A stretch of DNA of 64,000 bases from NCBI GenBank assembly GCA_016699045.1, contig CP064957.1:1302001-1366000 (forward strand), written 5' to 3'. The position numbers and the translations under genes were made by a program. Positions 26,355-34,925 of the stretch are shown piece by piece. Within the stretch, counting starts at the first letter, position 1; every line of letters begins with the position of its first letter. Under the pieces are notes generated by a model, which had not been told where the DNA came from, did no database searches, and was given only the letters and a program-made list of their open reading frames with translations. The DNA is from a bacterium (GTDB lineage Bacteria > Babelota > Babeliae > Babelales > RVW-14).

Positions 26355-26921
26355 TTAGGAATTTTTTGGGGTTAGAAAACGCTGCTTAATCTGGTCTTCA
26401 AGATTTTCTGCCGTTAAAAAGCCCTGAATGATCGGGGCTGGCAGATGAAGATTGCCTTTAAAAAAGAAGACAAAAATAGGCATATTCATTTGCTTGATAT
26501 GCAGCATCGCCATCAAGTTAAAGATAATTTGGTAGTTTTCTTTTTTTGTGTCTTGGTCGCTTAACAAGTCCATTGAAGCAAATTTGATTTGAGTATTAAA
26601 TTTGTCGGCAACCTTTTGATAAACAGGTACCATTTTCTGCGATTCAGAGCTTTTATTTGAAAAAATTTTAAGAATGACTGGCTGTGTTTGAGAAGCTTGC
26701 AATATGTCTGTTTTGTAGGCTTGTATGCCTTCAATTTTTACCACAGAACTGTTTGATGCGTCCGCGCGCTTTTCAAATACTTCAGTATGTGGTTGTTCGG
26801 TAAAAATGCTGCTGGCTATGCTTTCATTAATGACCAATCGTTCATCAAGTTGGTATCCTGAAAGTTTTTTGAAGCTGACCAGCAATAATAACAATATGCT
26901 AAGATATGTACGTATCATCAT
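26355..26921 (-). CDS. Exported thioredoxin-fold protein lacking the CxxC motif
   Basis: 188 residues with a signal peptide (YLSILLLLLVSFKKLSG). The second half follows thioredoxin order: QPVILKIFSNKSSESQKMVP where the WCGPC active site would be, then FNTQIKFASMDL, and MPIFVFFFKGN with the cis-Pro segment. Both active-site cysteines are missing, so it cannot act as a dithiol oxidoreductase; a chaperone or binding role is more likely. GGAAAGGGCGGGGG lies just before the ATG. Two short palindromes lie upstream. The fold call rests on motif order. Confidence 0.6.
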   Translation of the reverse strand: MMIRTYLSILLLLLVSFKKLSGYQLDERLVINESIASSIFTEQPHTEVFEKRADASNSSVVKIEGIQAYKTDILQASQTQPVILKIFSNKSSESQKMVPVYQKVADKFNTQIKFASMDLLSDQDTKKENYQIIFNLMAMLHIKQMNMPIFVFFFKGNLHLPAPIIQGFLTAENLEDQIKQRFLTPKNS

Positions 26922-26958
26922 CCCCCGCCCTTTCCTAATCTTTTCCCCAAAAGATTTT

Positions 26959-26994
26959 CATGCTCATAAGCATGATCGATTATTAGAATAATCG
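26959..26994. promoter_or_regulatory. Two adjacent palindromes upstream of the thioredoxin-fold gene
   Basis: CATGCT-CATA-AGCATG (26959-26974) and CGATTATT-AG-AATAATCG (26977-26994) lie back to back, 40-70 bases before the start codon at 26921. Their size fits operator half-sites or small RNA hairpins. No regulator is known. Confidence 0.3.
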
Positions 26995-27063
26995 AGCGGG
27001 AAGGTCGAAGGCAATATATTGGCAATTTGAATAAATTAAGTCGCTAGGCTTCAGAATATCTTA

Positions 27064-28239
27064 TTATTGTTTTGATTTAAGCGATCTTTCTTTTGTGTAT
27101 GATTTTACAAATTTCCAGTAGCCGTCTTTGAGTTGATACACATCGTGCCGATTTTGTGCTAACCCAGTAATGTTTGCATTGCCTAAAAGTTTTAGTTCGG
27201 CAAAGGTAAGATCGGTAGGAAAAGCTTCCCATTGTGTGTTGCTGCCGAAGTCAAGGCCGGTAAATAATTGGCCGTATTCATTTAAGCAGTACACAAGCCG
27301 TTTTGATGGTACGCTAACAAAATCGATGGCATTAGAAAATTTTTCGTTTATGATTTGATGCCATATTTTGTTGTCCCAGTAATATAAAATATTATCGTTG
27401 CCGAGAGCCCAATGGTGGTCGGCTTGAGATGCTGGCGAGAAGGCGTGGAGTTTTTCTACTCGGTGTGGTTGGCTTATTTTGCTTGTAATCGTAGTAATTT
27501 TAATGTTGGGTCGTTGATAGTAACATTCAAGATCTGGTGTTTCTTGCGTAATACTTGAAACAAAATCAGTAAGCGATTGGCTAACGCTTACTTGTGCTGG
27601 CGTTGAATAATTTTGTGCATTAATTTCGATGACGATGTTTCGTACGCCATCCCAATAAAATGGTTTCAAAAAAGCATGGTCGTTCCAACCTGTTTTTTCT
27701 GCAAATAAAAATGCGTTGTAGTATGTTGGGAGATTTTCTTGAAACGTTGTCAATTCGTTGATCGTGGTATGTCCTATTTTGATAACCATGTTGGCAAGGC
27801 CTTTGTACAATGGATCAAGTTCAAATGATGTTTGCTGAACATCAAAAGAAAGTTTTATAAATGCAGATGTTTCTATCCCTGCTGTATGCAATTCGTTGGC
27901 TTGCAAAAGATATTGTTGGCTGATGGTGCTGTAGGGCGTTGGATATTCGGTTGGTGCGTTGACGAGTGTGTCGTTGTTAATAAAAAATGTTTTTTGTGGC
28001 AGTATCACTGGCCGGTGTCCACGAGTTTGTTCACCAAAAACAAAGCTTTCAAGTTCTGTTCGTAAGTTTGTGTCAAGGTCATCTGTTTGTTCTTCGGTAA
28101 GATAGTGAACGTTTTTAAAAGTAGGGCTAAATTCGATATTGACTGGCTGAGTGCCGTCTGCTCTAAATACGACGGTGTTAAGATTGGTGGGAAGAACAAG
28201 TGTCATTGTAGCGTAATATAACCAAAATTTTCTGATCAT
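27064..28239 (-). CDS. Exported beta-rich surface protein
   Basis: 391 residues with an N-terminal signal peptide. Around residues 145-205, IKIGHTTINELTTF and later GWNDHAFLKPFYWDG plus NIVIEI follow a pattern I associate with beta-sandwich adhesion modules of secreted Bacteroidota proteins (GWN..., FxxDGxxNIxVEI). The C-terminal 130 residues contain repeated short strands with WALGNDNILYYWDNKIWHQI and later DVYQLKDGYWKFV, similar to tectonin-type beta-propeller blades that bind sugars or lipids. Probable surface lectin or adhesin, by inference. It stands alone, with about 140 bases to the next gene on the same strand. Confidence 0.55.
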   Translation of the reverse strand: MIRKFWLYYATMTLVLPTNLNTVVFRADGTQPVNIEFSPTFKNVHYLTEEQTDDLDTNLRTELESFVFGEQTRGHRPVILPQKTFFINNDTLVNAPTEYPTPYSTISQQYLLQANELHTAGIETSAFIKLSFDVQQTSFELDPLYKGLANMVIKIGHTTINELTTFQENLPTYYNAFLFAEKTGWNDHAFLKPFYWDGVRNIVIEINAQNYSTPAQVSVSQSLTDFVSSITQETPDLECYYQRPNIKITTITSKISQPHRVEKLHAFSPASQADHHWALGNDNILYYWDNKIWHQIINEKFSNAIDFVSVPSKRLVYCLNEYGQLFTGLDFGSNTQWEAFPTDLTFAELKLLGNANITGLAQNRHDVYQLKDGYWKFVKSYTKERSLKSKQ

Positions 28240-28307
28240 GATTGATATCTCCTTTTTGAAAGTACTTCATACTTTGTGGTAAATATACCATAGCGCAGGA
28301 GAGGGGG

Positions 28308-30086
28308 TTATGTCACGCTAATATCTAACCCTTGCAGCTCAATGCTTGTTTTTCCTTGCCATTCATTGGTAACGACGTACGCGGCAACGCTGAATGGTTT
28401 ATCGCCAAGTTCTAGCAAGAGTGTGTACAGATCGGGACGATTGAAAAAGATAATTGGTTTGATCATGCCTTCAGAAAAAATAGAGCATTTTAAATGTTTA
28501 TCTTTGAGCAGGGTCGGGTCTTTGAGTAGCGTTGCGTTTTTTATTAAAAAGACCGGTTGTGGGTTGGCGTTGCCAAATGGTTCAAGCATGCTTAAATCAG
28601 TAACTAATTTTTTGGAGGCTTCTGGCAATTCAAGATGTGCGTCAATGACAATTTTGGGTTGCAAATCTTTGGGCGCAACCATAGCGGTTACGCGTTTTTC
28701 AAGCCGTACTTTAAGCTCGGGCAAGTTGTCTTGTGCCAGCGCTAGGCCGGCAGCGCATGAGTGGCCGCCAAATGATATTAAAAGATCTTTGCTGTCGTGC
28801 AGAGCATCAAAAACGTCAAATTCTGGAATTGAGCGGCATGAACCTTTGAGGATTCGATTTTGTTTGTCGTGATGAAATAAAAAGGTAGGCTTGCCATAAT
28901 TGTGCATGAGTTTACCGGCAACTAAGCCAATAACACCTGCTGGCCACTGGTTGTGTGCTGCGACGATAATATTTTCCTGTGCAAGGTTAATTTGTTTTTG
29001 GACAATAGCGCCTTCAACATCGCCGTAAATGCGTTGCTCAACTTTTTTACGCTCTTCGTTCATGCTTTGCAAAATTTCGCCAATGCGTTGTACTTCTGCA
29101 TAATCTGAGCTGATCAAAAATTTGACGGCTTCGCGGCAATCGTCAAGCCGGCCGAGCGCGTTAATTTGTGGTGCCACCATAAAACCGATATCGAGCGAGC
29201 CCAAAACATTTTTAGTGAGCTTGCTGTTGGCAGTCATCACATTCATGGCTGTGCTGCGTTGTTTGTTAATTTTGCTTAAGCCATAGCGTACCCAGTAACG
29301 ATTTTCGCCCAGCATGGGTACTACGTCGGCAACGGTGCCCAGCATTAAAAGTTCGTAAACTTTGTCGGGCAGTGTAAGATTTTTTTGTTCGTAAATCATG
29401 CTAATAATTTTGAAGGCAACACCAACGCCCGCCAATGATTTATATGGATACGGGCAGTCAACTTGGTTTGGGTTGACGATCGCGAGTGCTTCAGGCACGT
29501 GATCATGCGGACGGTGATGGTCGGTAATAATCAGATCAATGCCCAGCGCTTGTGCATCAAGAGCCGGCTGGATGGCGGTAATGCCGTTGTCCACGGTAAT
29601 GATGAGGCTGTAGCCATTTTCTTTGGCTCGTTGAACAATTTTACTTGAAAGGCCGTAGCCATCGCGTTTACGATTTGGTAAGAAAAAATTGATCTGTGCG
29701 CCAAGTGGCAACAGGCCGAGCAATACGAGTGAAGATGAGGTAACGCCATCAACGTCGTAGTCGCCAAAAATTAAGATTTTTTCTTTTTTTTCAATTGCTT
29801 GCAGAATGCGTGCTGTTGCTGCATGAGCCCCTTTTAAAAGGCTTGAGTGTGGGACATCGTGTTCGTACGAACTAAAAAGAAATGAGCGAATTGCATCGTT
29901 TTCATGGTAGCCGCGCGCATATAAAACTTGTGCAACGGCGTTGCTGATGTTGTGCGTAACGCTGATAGCGCGAACCGCATCAGTATCTGATTTTTTAAGT
30001 TGCCATAAATACTTTGTTCCCTGAATGATGAGAACATCGTGCTCGCGTTTTTTTTTGCGTGATGGTGGGGTGGCAACTATCTCCAT
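28308..30086 (-). CDS. recJ: Single-stranded-DNA-specific exonuclease RecJ
   Basis: 592 residues. DHH-family 5'-3' exonuclease acting in recombination and mismatch repair. Catalytic motifs are present: FGDYDVDGVTSSSL (motif I), ITVDNGITA, LIITDHHRPHD (the DHH box) and NALGRLDDC. The DHHA1-type GGHSCAAGLAL segment follows, then an OB-like C-terminal domain. The length is typical. All metal-binding aspartates and histidines look intact. It lies downstream of lysS on the same strand but is separated by a strong terminator, so it probably has its own promoter. Confidence 0.95.
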   Translation of the reverse strand: MEIVATPPSRKKKREHDVLIIQGTKYLWQLKKSDTDAVRAISVTHNISNAVAQVLYARGYHENDAIRSFLFSSYEHDVPHSSLLKGAHAATARILQAIEKKEKILIFGDYDVDGVTSSSLVLLGLLPLGAQINFFLPNRKRDGYGLSSKIVQRAKENGYSLIITVDNGITAIQPALDAQALGIDLIITDHHRPHDHVPEALAIVNPNQVDCPYPYKSLAGVGVAFKIISMIYEQKNLTLPDKVYELLMLGTVADVVPMLGENRYWVRYGLSKINKQRSTAMNVMTANSKLTKNVLGSLDIGFMVAPQINALGRLDDCREAVKFLISSDYAEVQRIGEILQSMNEERKKVEQRIYGDVEGAIVQKQINLAQENIIVAAHNQWPAGVIGLVAGKLMHNYGKPTFLFHHDKQNRILKGSCRSIPEFDVFDALHDSKDLLISFGGHSCAAGLALAQDNLPELKVRLEKRVTAMVAPKDLQPKIVIDAHLELPEASKKLVTDLSMLEPFGNANPQPVFLIKNATLLKDPTLLKDKHLKCSIFSEGMIKPIIFFNRPDLYTLLLELGDKPFSVAAYVVTNEWQGKTSIELQGLDISVT

Positions 30087-30159
30087 GGGTTCCTTTTAGT
30101 GACTGCAAAGCTATCAAGATATTGATTGATGAAAAAGAAAGTGTACCCGAATTTAGTAA

Positions 30160-30201
30160 AAAATAGAAACAAGGCCATCAGAAAAAACTGATGGCCTTGT
30201 T
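30160..30201 (-). terminator. Rho-independent terminator of lysS
   Basis: A 14-bp perfect stem (30188-30201 with 30168-30181) and six-base loop lie 5 bases after the lysS stop, followed on the minus strand by a T-rich tract. Confidence 0.75.
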
Positions 30202-30205
30202 GGTT

Positions 30206-31720
30206 TTATTCTTTGTGTGCTGCTTTTTTCATGGTTGGGAACAGAATAACATCTTTGATCGAGTTGGTGTTGGTCAGTAACATAACCAAGCGATCAATTC
30301 CAATGCCAACGCCAACCGTTGGTGGCAAGCCGTATTCCAATGCTTTAATAAAGTCTGCATCGTAATGATGCGCTTCGCTGTCGCCGTCGGTTCGGGCTTG
30401 TACTTGCGCTCTAAAGCGTTCTGCCTGATCAAAAGGATCATTAAGCTCGGTAAAGCCGTTTGAAAGTTCCATGCTCATTGCGAAAAGTTCAAAGCGGGCA
30501 GCAATGGTTGGATCTTGAGGATCGCGCTTTGCCAATGGAGAAACTTCTAGCGGATAGCTGATAATGAAAGTTGGTTGAACAATTTTTGCTTCAACGCATT
30601 CTTCAAAGAGCCCAAAAATTTTCATGCCATAGTTAGGTTTGCCAGGCACGTGAACGTTTAACTCTTTGATTGTTTGATCAATGTTTTCTTCGGTAATTTG
30701 TTCTGGTTTTAATCCGCCAATTTCGATCAATGAGTCTTTGATGGAAAGACGTCTGAACGGTGCGGTAAAGTCCAGCTTGTTGCCCTGATAATCAATAATC
30801 AGCGAATCAAAGTTTTGCAACACGGCATGTTGAATGAGTTTTTCAGTCAGCGCCATGCCGGTATGATAATCGCCATGGGCCATGTAAAACTCAAGCATGG
30901 TAAATTCTGGATTATGCTTGGTGGAAACGCCTTCATTTCTGAAATTTCTATTGATTTCAAAAACGCGTTCAAAGCCGCCGACCACCAATTGTTTCAAATA
31001 AAGTTCTGGTGCAATCCGCAAAAAGAGTTGCATATCGTACGCGTTGTGGTGGGTAACAAAAGGTCGAGCAGCAGCCCCACCAGGAATGGGGTGGAGCATT
31101 GGTGTTTCGACTTCCATAAAATCTTGGTCTTGTAAAAATCTTCTGATTGCTTGTACAATGCCGGAGCGTTTTTTAAATTTTTCGCGACTTTCAGGGTTAC
31201 TCATTAAATCGAGGTAGCGTTGGCGGTAGCGATGTTCAACGTCAACCAAGCCGTGATATTTTTCTGGCAATGGATGCAGGCATTTGCTTAACAATTTAAA
31301 TGTTTCAACACGCATGGTGACTTCGCCCGTTTTGGTGTTGAACAGTGTGCCGGTAACCCACACGATATCGCCAAGATCGATGTCTTTGCAGAAATGCTCA
31401 AATGACTGATCGCCAACAATATCTTTTTTGATGTAAAGCTGGAGCTGTCCATCGCGGTCTTGAAGCCGTGCAAAAAAAGTTTTACCATGGTCGCGAATGA
31501 TCATCAAGCGGCCAGCAAGTGAGAACTGTTTAGTTTCGTCGGATGTTTTTTGAAAATCGACGAGAGCTTGTTCGGTGGTTGCGGTAACCGGTTCAAAACT
31601 TGGCCACGGCTCAATCTGAGCAGCGCGCATCTGTTTGACTTTTTCAACGCGAATCTCATGTTCTTTTGGTTCGGCATGTTCACTATGCGTTGCGGTGGTC
31701 AAATTTTTTTCATCTATCAT
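30206..31720 (-). CDS. lysS: Lysyl-tRNA synthetase, class II
   Basis: 504 residues. Charges tRNA-Lys. An N-terminal OB-fold anticodon-binding domain (FSLAGRLMIIRDHGKTFFA) precedes the class II catalytic core: motif 1 around FMEVETPMLHPIPGG, motif 2 RNFRNEGVSTKHNPEFTMLE, and motif 3 GVGIGIDRLVMLL at the C terminus. Length and motifs are those of bacterial LysRS, with a short charged extension at the start. It is followed by a clear terminator; the upstream cell-division gene is 87 bases away on the same strand. Confidence 0.97.
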   Translation of the reverse strand: MIDEKNLTTATHSEHAEPKEHEIRVEKVKQMRAAQIEPWPSFEPVTATTEQALVDFQKTSDETKQFSLAGRLMIIRDHGKTFFARLQDRDGQLQLYIKKDIVGDQSFEHFCKDIDLGDIVWVTGTLFNTKTGEVTMRVETFKLLSKCLHPLPEKYHGLVDVEHRYRQRYLDLMSNPESREKFKKRSGIVQAIRRFLQDQDFMEVETPMLHPIPGGAAARPFVTHHNAYDMQLFLRIAPELYLKQLVVGGFERVFEINRNFRNEGVSTKHNPEFTMLEFYMAHGDYHTGMALTEKLIQHAVLQNFDSLIIDYQGNKLDFTAPFRRLSIKDSLIEIGGLKPEQITEENIDQTIKELNVHVPGKPNYGMKIFGLFEECVEAKIVQPTFIISYPLEVSPLAKRDPQDPTIAARFELFAMSMELSNGFTELNDPFDQAERFRAQVQARTDGDSEAHHYDADFIKALEYGLPPTVGVGIGIDRLVMLLTNTNSIKDVILFPTMKKAAHKE

Positions 31721-31807
31721 TAGCAGCCTGACATTGTTAAGGGGATCCGTACATTTATTGCCTTAATTGATGGTGATTGTAGCACAGTTTTGCGCAGATG
31801 TCAGGGC

Positions 31808-32086
31808 CTATTTGATGAAGTAAACGATTTCGTCGGTATAGCTCATATGTAGGTCTTGGCGGGCGATGCGCTCTCGATGGATGGTATCTTCCTGCCAAGC
31901 GATTATTTCTTGTTCTAGGGCTGCAATGTTTTGTTTCAACCTGTCAACTTTATTGTGCTCAAGGGCAAGTGTTTGACTGAGCTTTTTTTGTGCGCGCAGG
32001 CCGTTGGGGTTTGAGATGATGTAGTGCGTCATTCCCGTACCCAGCATGATGAGTAGGGTGCCTTGAATAAAATGTTTGGTTTTCAT
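31808..32086 (-). CDS. FtsB/DivIC-like cell division protein
   Basis: 92 residues from ATG 32086, preceded by GGAAAGGAA; the frame extends to 32110 but would overlap rapZ. One N-terminal membrane helix (TLLIMLGTGMTHYII) is followed by a short coiled coil (LALEHNKVDRLKQNIAALEQ) and a C-terminal RERIARQDLHMSYTDEIVYF block that matches the conserved end of the septum formation initiator family. Such proteins bridge early and late divisome components. It starts 4 bases after rapZ, forming an operon with it. Confidence 0.8.
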   Translation of the reverse strand: MKTKHFIQGTLLIMLGTGMTHYIISNPNGLRAQKKLSQTLALEHNKVDRLKQNIAALEQEIIAWQEDTIHRERIARQDLHMSYTDEIVYFIK

Positions 32087-32090
32087 TTTT

Positions 32091-32987
32091 TTATTCCTTT
32101 CCGATATCACGGTGTTCTGTCAGAAAGGTTACATTATCCCATTGTTCTTTGGCCAGTTTTTCTACAAAAGCTACCGATCGATGCTTACCACCTGTGCATC
32201 CAATGCCAATCGTGACAAAAAATCTCCCCTCTTCATGATATTTTTTTAAGTAATATTGTAAAAAATCATGCAAGCGATTCCAGTAATCAATGACGGTTGG
32301 TTGTTTGAAAAGATAATTGGTAATTTCTGGTTGCTTGCCGGTAAAATGTTTGAGCGAAAGAATGTTGTATGGATTGGGCAAAAAGCGTAAGTCGTACAAT
32401 AAATTTATTTCTGGTGGTACGCCGTATTTAAAACCAAACGAGATAATGTTGGCATAAACGTGGCGTTGTTTTTCGCCTGAAAAAGATTGGCGTATCCAGC
32501 GGCGCAATTCTTGAATGTTAAAATCGTCGGTATCCAAAATAATGTCGGCTGTTTCGATAATTGGTTCAAGGATTGTTTTTTCTTTTTTAATTGCTTGTGT
32601 GACATCGATGCCTTGAGCAAGTGGGTGTTTGCGACGTGTTTCTTGAAAGCGCTTCAGTAATGTTTTTTCGTTAGCATTTAAAAAAAGTACTTTTACATTC
32701 GTGTTGATTATGTCTTTAAGTTTGGTGAGTTCTTGCGTAAAGGCATGCAAAAACTCTTCGCCACGAGCATCAATCCCGAGTGCTATGTTATGAAAAAGAC
32801 TTGATTTTTTTTGCGTTAAGTTTAAAAAAGTTGATAGCAATGGTAACGGTAAATTGTCGACACAATAGAAATCAAGATCTTCAAGTGCTTCCATAACACT
32901 TGTTTTTCCGGCACCTGAAAGGCCTGTCACAATAAGGACATTTTGTCTGAGTTCTGGTGGTCTATTTTCTGTATTCATAGGATTCAT
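32091..32987 (-). CDS. rapZ: RNase adapter protein RapZ (YvcJ family P-loop protein)
   Basis: About 298 residues from ATG 32987; the frame extends to a TTG at 33071 with no ribosome site. Walker A GLSGAGKTSVMEALED and the following DFYCVDNLPLPLL are diagnostic of the family, as are GIDARGEEFL, the SFGFKYG segment and the C-terminal IGIGCTGGKHRSVAFVEKL. RapZ proteins bind nucleotides and, in enterobacteria, direct RNase E to small RNAs controlling amino-sugar synthesis. The role here is unverified. It forms an operon with the FtsB-like gene and is divergent from the protease gene. Confidence 0.92.
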   Translation of the reverse strand: MNPMNTENRPPELRQNVLIVTGLSGAGKTSVMEALEDLDFYCVDNLPLPLLSTFLNLTQKKSSLFHNIALGIDARGEEFLHAFTQELTKLKDIINTNVKVLFLNANEKTLLKRFQETRRKHPLAQGIDVTQAIKKEKTILEPIIETADIILDTDDFNIQELRRWIRQSFSGEKQRHVYANIISFGFKYGVPPEINLLYDLRFLPNPYNILSLKHFTGKQPEITNYLFKQPTVIDYWNRLHDFLQYYLKKYHEEGRFFVTIGIGCTGGKHRSVAFVEKLAKEQWDNVTFLTEHRDIGKE

Positions 32988-33086
32988 CGATAGTATAAAT
33001 GAGTTAGACTTCCGTAATATTTGGTCTAAGCTTACATAAGAATAGCGTAAGATTTTTAGTAATTTTTGCAAAGGAGAGAAAAGAAA

Positions 33087-34925
33087 ATGAAGAAAATACC
33101 TATTCTTGTGATGTATTTATTTTTAACCATGTCATTGCAAGCAAATACGCCATCAGTTGTTGCGGCAAAAAAAATAGTCCATAAAAAGGTTGAGCAGCAG
33201 CAAAAAAAGGTGCCAATTCTTGCGCGTAAAGCAGTGTCAGGTAAAAAAAATACCGTGCAGGCGGGGTCAACAAAAAAGCCTGCTTTAGCGGTGCAAGAGC
33301 ATGCTGGTAGCAAAAAGCCGTCAACGCGTGTTGGGGCCAAGACAAAAAAGCTTACCAAGAGCACTAAGAAAGATCCCAAGAATAATGAGCGCGATATCTA
33401 CAAATGGTTTCAGACCTATTCGCAGGTAGTTAGTTTAATTGAGGATAAGTCATTTCGCTTAGTTGATTTTGAAAAATTTATTCAAGATTCGTTAAAGTCA
33501 GCAGTTGCGCAAGTTGATGCGCACTCAGCATTTTTTGGGCCTAAGAGTTATAAAGATGCTAAAGAATCAACTTCTGGCGAATTTCCTGGTATTGGCGTGA
33601 GCGTTATTACCAAGGCGCCTGATGATGATGCCTTGTCGATCGTTGATGTGGTACAAGGTGGTCCGGCGCACAAGGCAGGGTTGCAGTCTGGTGATAAAAT
33701 TGTTGAAGTTGATGGCGAAAAACTAAAAGGTTTGTCATCTGACGAAGTGATTGCCAAGCTTAAAGGTAAAGTTAAAACTAAAGTAAAAATAAAAATCATT
33801 CGTAAGAAAAAACCGCGTGAATACATCGTTACGCGTGATATCATTAAAGATCAAACATCATTGTCTTATTTCTTTAAAGAGCTCGATATTTATTATGTTT
33901 CGCTTTCAATTTTTAATGAGGTAGCGGCAACGCAGGTCAAGCAATTACTCGAAAAAGCTAACAAGGGTGGCTGCAAAGGAATTGTGCTCGATTTGCGTCG
34001 TAACCCAGGCGGTACTCTTGATTCTGCTATCGATATGGCAGGGCTTTTCTTGCCAAAGAATTCGCCGGTTGTTTTAACAAAAGATAACAAGGGTACTATA
34101 ATTACTGAGTACAAAACGCACACTGATCCTATTTTACACAGCTCTGTGCCGATCTTTATTTTGATTGATAACTTTGCAGCTTCTGCTGCTGAAATTTTGG
34201 CTGGTTGTTTGCGTTATCATGCACAAAAGGATGAGAACAGTAAGCTTATGGTCTTTTTGGTTGGTATTCCAACGTTTGGTAAAGGTTCTGTACAGGAGCT
34301 TATTCCAATTAAAAATGGCTGCGCGCTTAAACTAACAACCATGCTGTACTATCTTCCCGACGAACATTCGTTGCAAGCTATCGGCATTAAACCAGATTTT
34401 ATTGTTAAACCAAAAATTGTGCCTGTCAAAGAAATGAAATGGGTTAAAGAGTTTTTTGGCAAAGAAAGTTCGCTGAAGCACCATATTACCGTTCAAGAAG
34501 TGAAAGATATTGGCGGGAAGAAAGAAGCTGCAAATAAAAAGTCCGGTAAATCAGTAGAAAAGAAAAAGAGTTTCTGGCGCCGCTTGTTTGGCGCTGCAGG
34601 TAAACAAGAAGAAGAATTAGCGCAGGCTGAGCGAGAAGAAGATGATGGCTTGTTTGATGATGACGAGGATGACGACGAAGATGATGAGTTGGTAATTGAA
34701 AAAGATGGCAAAAAGAAGGAGTATAACAAAAAAAGCTGGGAGGAAAAACAACAGAAAAGCTTAGGCGCCGATATTCAAGTGCAAGCTTGTGTTAATATGA
34801 TTAACATTTTGACCCTTGCTCGTGAAGCGCGTCCTGTGCAGGTTGATACGCGAAAGAAAGCGCTGTCATTTCTGAAAAAACATTATTTAACAGACAATCC
34901 TGTTGAAGTAGAAAAGGTAAAATGA
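33087..34925 (+). CDS. C-terminal processing protease (S41, CtpA/Prc family)
   Basis: 612 residues from ATG 33087 behind AAGGAG; the longer frame to 33066 lacks a site. A signal peptide and a Lys/Ala-rich spacer precede a PDZ domain (GIGVSVITK to VKIKIIRK, about residues 168-240) and the S41 catalytic domain with GIVLDLRRNPGGTLDSA. The nucleophile is Ser366 in FAASAAEILAG and the Lys base is Lys399 in TFGKGSVQEL. A very acidic tract (about residues 520-540, 18 of 20 Asp/Glu) and a further 60 residues follow the protease core. It processes or degrades periplasmic proteins. The next gene overlaps by ATGA. Confidence 0.92.
   Translation: MKKIPILVMYLFLTMSLQANTPSVVAAKKIVHKKVEQQQKKVPILARKAVSGKKNTVQAGSTKKPALAVQEHAGSKKPSTRVGAKTKKLTKSTKKDPKNNERDIYKWFQTYSQVVSLIEDKSFRLVDFEKFIQDSLKSAVAQVDAHSAFFGPKSYKDAKESTSGEFPGIGVSVITKAPDDDALSIVDVVQGGPAHKAGLQSGDKIVEVDGEKLKGLSSDEVIAKLKGKVKTKVKIKIIRKKKPREYIVTRDIIKDQTSLSYFFKELDIYYVSLSIFNEVAATQVKQLLEKANKGGCKGIVLDLRRNPGGTLDSAIDMAGLFLPKNSPVVLTKDNKGTIITEYKTHTDPILHSSVPIFILIDNFAASAAEILAGCLRYHAQKDENSKLMVFLVGIPTFGKGSVQELIPIKNGCALKLTTMLYYLPDEHSLQAIGIKPDFIVKPKIVPVKEMKWVKEFFGKESSLKHHITVQEVKDIGGKKEAANKKSGKSVEKKKSFWRRLFGAAGKQEEELAQAEREEDDGLFDDDEDDDEDDELVIEKDGKKKEYNKKSWEEKQQKSLGADIQVQACVNMINILTLAREARPVQVDTRKKALSFLKKHYLTDNPVEVEKVK

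Noticed and set aside
32988..33071. 28-residue N-terminal extension of RapZ from a TTG
   Set aside because: No ribosome site, overlaps the divergent ctp leader, and the family starts near the P-loop.
34493..34729. Poly-serine frame on the minus strand
   Set aside because: Mirror image of the acidic GAT/GAC-rich tract of the ctp protease.
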